Below, piece by piece: positions 6,377 through 8,772 of a stretch of 8,772 nucleotides of DNA (positions are counted from its first letter, which is position 1; every line of letters begins with the position of its first letter). The stretch spans positions 1-8,772 of the forward strand of contig CAIKSH010000329.1 in NCBI GenBank assembly GCA_903830015.1, read 5' to 3'. This DNA comes from an uncultured Solirubrobacterales bacterium (GTDB lineage: Bacteria > Actinomycetota > Thermoleophilia > Solirubrobacterales > Solirubrobacteraceae). Both the position numbers and the translations under genes were made by a program. Under the pieces are notes generated by a model that had not been told where the DNA came from, searched no databases, and was given only the letters and a program-made list of their open reading frames with translations.

Positions 6377-7408
6377 TCAGGCAGCGATCTCGACGCCCAC
6401 CAGATCGGCGTCGACGGGACCGTCGTCCTCCAGCGCCAGCGTCGCCTCCATGGCGACGATGGCCACCGCGAGCTGGCTGAGGTCGGGCTCGCGCGTGGTC
6501 AGGAGCTGGAGCTTGAGCCCGGGCCACATCAGGACCTGGACGATCCGGTTGGTCCGGTGGCGGCCGAAGTACTTGATGATCTCGAACGAGATCCCGGCGA
6601 TCAGGGGAACCCCGACGATGCGGCTCACCACCAGCGCCCACCAGGGCAGGAGCCCGAGCGGCGAGAAGACGAAGATCGCGACGATCATGACGATCAGCAG
6701 GAAGCTCGTGCCGCAGCGCGGGTGCAGGCGGGAGAAACGCTGGGCGTTCTCCGGCGTGAGCGGCAGCCCGGCCTCGTAGCAGGAGATCGTCTTGTGCTCG
6801 GCGCCGTGGTACTCGAATACGCGGCGCAGGTCGCGAAGCTTCGAGAGGAGGATCAGGTAGCCCAGGAAGATCGCCGTGCGCAGGATCCCCTCCAGGAGCC
6901 AGAAGAGGAAGGCCGAACCGAGCTGCTCCTTGACCAGGTTGGCGAGGGTGACCGGGACGATGAAGAAGAGGCCGATCGCCAGGGCCAGCGAGAAGACGAT
7001 GGTCAGCCCCCAGGCGAACCCCGAGATCGGCTCCTCGTGCTCAGGGGTCTGGGCGTTGGCCGAGATCCCGAGCGCCTTGAAGCCGATCACCAGCGACTCG
7101 CCGAGGGCGACCACGCCGCGGATGATCGGCAGGCGCAGCAGCCGGTGGCGGGTGAGGACCGAGACGCTCTTGTTGGCCTCGACGTCGATCGGCCCCCGCG
7201 GCGGGTCATTCATGTCGGCCCGCTCGCCCTTCTCGTCGAGCTGGTCGGGCGCCGGCAGGCGGCAGGCCACCGCCCAGCCTCCGACGCCGCGCATCATCAC
7301 TCCCTCGAGCACCGCCTGGCCGCCGATCGGCGCATCGGCGGTGGCGGCCCACTCGGCCGGCTCGGAGTCGAGCGCGGGTGCCGGCGGTGCCTCGGCGGGC
7401 GCCCCCAT
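6377..7408 (-). CDS. DUF1385 family membrane protein (YqhQ-like)
   Basis: This 343-residue protein carries the hallmarks of the DUF1385/YqhQ family: GGQAVLEGVMMRG (29-41), EYHGAEHKTI-CYE (199-212), HPRCGTSFL (229-237), GISFEIIKY-GR (272-283) and PGLKLQLLTTREP (296-308). Four hydrophobic segments, about 130-155, 165-190, 233-255 and 257-275, place it in the membrane. The conserved His/Cys/Glu residues between them suggest a metal site or enzymatic role, but the biochemical function is unknown. The first 27 residues are Ala/Pro-rich and poorly conserved-looking, so a start slightly further in is possible. It begins 7 bp after the rpmE stop and is followed after 42 bp by prfA. A YqhQ gene beside rpmE and prfA recurs in Gram-positive genomes as I recall, which hints at a link to the translation cluster. 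Confidence 0.9.
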   Translation of the reverse strand: MGAPAEAPPAPALDSEPAEWAATADAPIGGQAVLEGVMMRGVGGWAVACRLPAPDQLDEKGERADMNDPPRGPIDVEANKSVSVLTRHRLLRLPIIRGVVALGESLVIGFKALGISANAQTPEHEEPISGFAWGLTIVFSLALAIGLFFIVPVTLANLVKEQLGSAFLFWLLEGILRTAIFLGYLILLSKLRDLRRVFEYHGAEHKTISCYEAGLPLTPENAQRFSRLHPRCGTSFLLIVMIVAIFVFSPLGLLPWWALVVSRIVGVPLIAGISFEIIKYFGRHRTNRIVQVLMWPGLKLQLLTTREPDLSQLAVAIVAMEATLALEDDGPVDADLVGVEIAA

Positions 7409-7415
7409 GTGAAGC

Positions 7416-7631
7416 TCAGGACTTGGCCGACGAGCGCTTGGCGGCGCGGCGGCGGAAGCGCTCCACGCGACCGCCGGTGTCGACCAGCTTCTGGCGCCCG
7501 GTGTAGAACGGGTGGCAGTTCGAGCAGATTTCGACGTGCAGCTCGGGCAGGGTCGAACGGGTCACGAACTCGTTGCCGCAGGTGCAGCGAACGGTGGACT
7601 CGACGTAATCGGGGTGGATCTCGGACTTCAT
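7416..7631 (-). CDS. rpmE: Large-subunit ribosomal protein bL31
   Basis: This 71-residue protein has the typical L31 opening (MKSEIHPDY) and a zinc ribbon of four cysteines, Cys16 and Cys18 in CTCGN and Cys36 and Cys39 in [10 protein letters not shown]. It is therefore the zinc-binding C+ form rather than the zinc-independent paralogue used in zinc starvation. The C terminus is basic ([12 protein letters not shown]), fitting rRNA contact. The ATG at 7631 follows TAGACT by 11 nt; the longer open frame upstream only shadows the CARDB gene. The gene lies 14 bp after the CARDB stop and 7 bp before the DUF1385 gene. No Zur-like box was recognised. Confidence 0.97.
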   Translation of the reverse strand: MKSEIHPDYVESTVRCTCGNEFVTRSTLPELHVEICSNCHPFYTGRQKLVDTGGRVERFRRRAAKRSSAKS

Positions 7632-7642
7632 CGGGACGACCG

Positions 7643-7648
7643 AGTCTA
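7643..7648 (-). promoter_or_regulatory. Candidate -10 box for rpmE overlapping the upstream stop codon
   Basis: The minus strand reads TAGACT, whose first three bases are the TAG stop of the CARDB gene. It ends 11 nt before the rpmE ATG. If real, the rpmE promoter lies largely within the 3' end of the upstream gene. Confidence 0.35.
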
Positions 7649-8407
7649 GCCGGAGGCCGGGCAGCGCAGCTCGGCGCTGTTGTTGGTTTCGCTGCGCTCC
7701 TCGATCGCCGAGCCGGAGTCGACGGTGACGGTGACCTTCGAACCCGCCGGGCAGGAGACCGGCTCGAAGACGATCGGCCGCGCGCGGCCGGTACCAAGCG
7801 AGGCGACCTTCTCGATGGCCAGCTGGCGGCCGGCGGAGGTGAGCTTCACCTCGAAGGCCCCGGCGGCCCGGCCCAGGTTGCGCACCACGACGACGATTCC
7901 GCCCGAGCCGGCGCGCGCGGCGACGCCGAGGTCGGGGCGGGGGTCGGGCTGGACGCAGCTCTTCGCTGCGCGCACCGCGCTGCGAACCGTCCGGCCGGAG
8001 ACGCTCAGCCACCGGTAGCTGACCGTTGCGCGGTAGGCACTGCCGAGCCGCAGGCCGTTCACCTGCTTGGTCACCTTGAATCCACCGGCCCCGGGCGCGG
8101 CGGCGTCCCAGCTACCGAAGGTGGAGACCCCGCGCAGCGGCTTCCAGATCCCGCCGATGTCGGGCCGGGTGAAGAGGTCGAAGCGCATCAGCAGCCGGTT
8201 GGCCTTCGGGCTCGCCGGCATCGTCGCGCTGAAGACCGCCGAGCGGCCGGCCTCGCCCGCCGTCAGGCAGCTCTCGAGGGAGGCGCCGAGGCCGGGTTCG
8301 GCGGCCGTACCGGCCGGCGCCGGGAGGCTCGCCCCGGCCGGGGCGGCAACCAGCGCAGCGGCTGCCAGGACAGCGGCTGCGGATGCGGGCAGGGAGAAGC
8401 GGGCCAT
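7646..8407 (-). CDS. Secreted CARDB-domain protein
   Basis: This 253-residue protein begins with a signal peptide (basic start, Ala/Leu/Val core at about 8-22, cleavage probably after the APAGA at 23-27). Residues 40-150 form an unrecognised extracellular region with Cys47 and Cys151 near its ends. Residues 157-249 match a CARDB-type (cell adhesion related, bacterial) immunoglobulin-like domain: PDLGV, then VVVVRNLG, and near the end the diagnostic [15 protein letters not shown] pattern (230-244). The four cysteines (47, 151, 219, 249) could make two disulfides outside the cell. The role is unknown; surface binding or cell-wall association is likely. The frame could begin at TTG 8413, but ATG 8407 is preferred because AGGA lies 7 nt upstream. 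It ends with TAG 14 bp before rpmE. Confidence 0.82.
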   Translation of the reverse strand: MARFSLPASAAAVLAAAALVAAPAGASLPAPAGTAAEPGLGASLESCLTAGEAGRSAVFSATMPASPKANRLLMRFDLFTRPDIGGIWKPLRGVSTFGSWDAAAPGAGGFKVTKQVNGLRLGSAYRATVSYRWLSVSGRTVRSAVRAAKSCVQPDPRPDLGVAARAGSGGIVVVVRNLGRAAGAFEVKLTSAGRQLAIEKVASLGTGRARPIVFEPVSCPAGSKVTVTVDSGSAIEERSETNNSAELRCPASG

Positions 8408-8414
8408 CAGCAAT

Positions 8415-8418
8415 TCCT
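8415..8418 (-). promoter_or_regulatory. Ribosome binding site deciding the CARDB gene start
   Basis: The minus strand reads AGGA, followed by 7 nt and the ATG at 8407. The TTG at 8413 is too close to the motif to use it, so ATG is favoured. The remaining bases of the 8408-8463 gap hold no clear promoter. Confidence 0.5.
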
Positions 8419-8463
8419 AACACGGGGGCCCCGCGGATGTTGCGGTTTGGGGGCCGTGACCGG

Positions 8464-8772
8464 TCAGGTGACCTGGTAGAGCGGGCCGTCTCCGCCCTCG
8501 GGGGTGGTGAGCCGCCCGCCCTTGGCCGTGATCGCCCCGCACTGAACGCAGTTGGTGTAGTTGACGATCACGTCGACGTCGCCCTCCTCGGGGGCGTCGT
8601 CGGGGATCTCGTAGACGCCGGCCGGGCACATCCACTTCCACGTCTCGGCCACGACCCGCGGAACGTTGGTCTGGACCCGGATGTGGTTGGGGGCGTCGTC
8701 ACGGGTCTGGTTCCCGGTGATGTAGACGCTCGAGAGCTTGTCGAAGGTGTACTTGCCGTCGGGCTGGACGTA
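8464..8772 (-). CDS. C-terminal part of electron-transfer flavoprotein:quinone oxidoreductase (partial)
   Basis: The frame enters from the right edge and ends at TGA 8466-8464, giving 102 C-terminal residues. They match the ferredoxin-like end of ETF-QO: DGKYTFDKLSSVYITG (5-20 of the fragment), APNHIRV (27-33), CPAGVYE (49-55), NYTNCVQC (71-78) and TPEGGDGPLYQ (90-100). ETF-QO is a membrane-associated flavo-iron-sulfur enzyme that passes electrons from ETF, reduced by acyl-CoA dehydrogenases, to the quinone pool. The text before CPAG is ETF-QO-like, so a fused protein is more likely than a separate FixX. The cluster normally uses CPAG plus C-X2-C-X2-C. Here only Cys49, Cys75 and Cys78 exist, and residue 81 is Ile. 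The FAD-binding part lies outside the window. Confidence 0.85.
   Translation of the reverse strand, partial: YVQPDGKYTFDKLSSVYITGNQTRDDAPNHIRVQTNVPRVVAETWKWMCPAGVYEIPDDAPEEGDVDVIVNYTNCVQCGAITAKGGRLTTPEGGDGPLYQVT

Noticed and set aside
8424..8440. GGGGGCCCC palindrome between the ETF-QO and CARDB genes as a terminator
   Set aside because: The palindrome has no loop and no T-tract, so it cannot form a normal intrinsic terminator.
5384..8479. A plus-strand open frame of about 1031 codons opposite prfA, DUF1385, rpmE and the CARDB gene
   Set aside because: It is antisense to four clearly identified genes, has low-complexity Asp/Gly/Arg/Leu composition without any domain, and such long antisense frames are usual in GC-rich DNA where stop codons are rare.

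Overview
The window looks like chromosomal DNA from a high-GC actinobacterium. The protein style, the gene order and short AT-rich TANNNT motifs just upstream of several starts suggest the Thermoleophilia (Solirubrobacterales/Gaiellales-like), but the lineage is an inference. No mobile element, CRISPR array or structural RNA gene is visible. All genes run on the minus strand except one TetR-family regulator.

Right part (about 2490-8772, minus strand, read right to left). It opens with the C-terminal end of an electron-transfer flavoprotein:quinone oxidoreductase (ETF-QO) and a secreted CARDB-domain protein. A housekeeping translation cluster follows: rpmE (ribosomal protein L31), a DUF1385/YqhQ membrane protein, prfA (release factor 1), prmC (the methyltransferase that modifies release factors), a TsaC/Sua5-type threonylcarbamoyl-AMP synthase, and glyA (serine hydroxymethyltransferase). 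prfA/prmC overlap by 1 bp and prmC/tsaC by 4 bp, so these three are probably translationally coupled. The cluster covers translation termination, tRNA t6A37 modification and one-carbon/serine-glycine metabolism.

Middle part (about 561-2482). A small accessory module sits here: a plus-strand EthR-like TetR regulator, a divergent cupin protein and an alpha/beta hydrolase. The regulator and cupin share a 52-bp intergenic region. The regulator converges on glyA, and the two stop codons lie in opposite arms of one short hairpin.

Left part (1-560). A four-helix membrane protein, probably AtpI-like, overlaps by 1 bp the start of a gene with a signal-like N terminus, probably F0 subunit a (atpB). 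In Bacillus-type genomes the rpmE/prfA/prmC/tsaC/glyA region lies just upstream of atpI-atpB, which supports this reading and marks the TetR-cupin-hydrolase module as an insertion in an old synteny block.

No wholly new system was seen. The points most worth checking are the ETF-QO iron-sulfur motif, which lacks one of its four expected cysteines, the recurring near-leaderless promoter pattern, and a perfect inverted repeat upstream of the putative ATP synthase operon.
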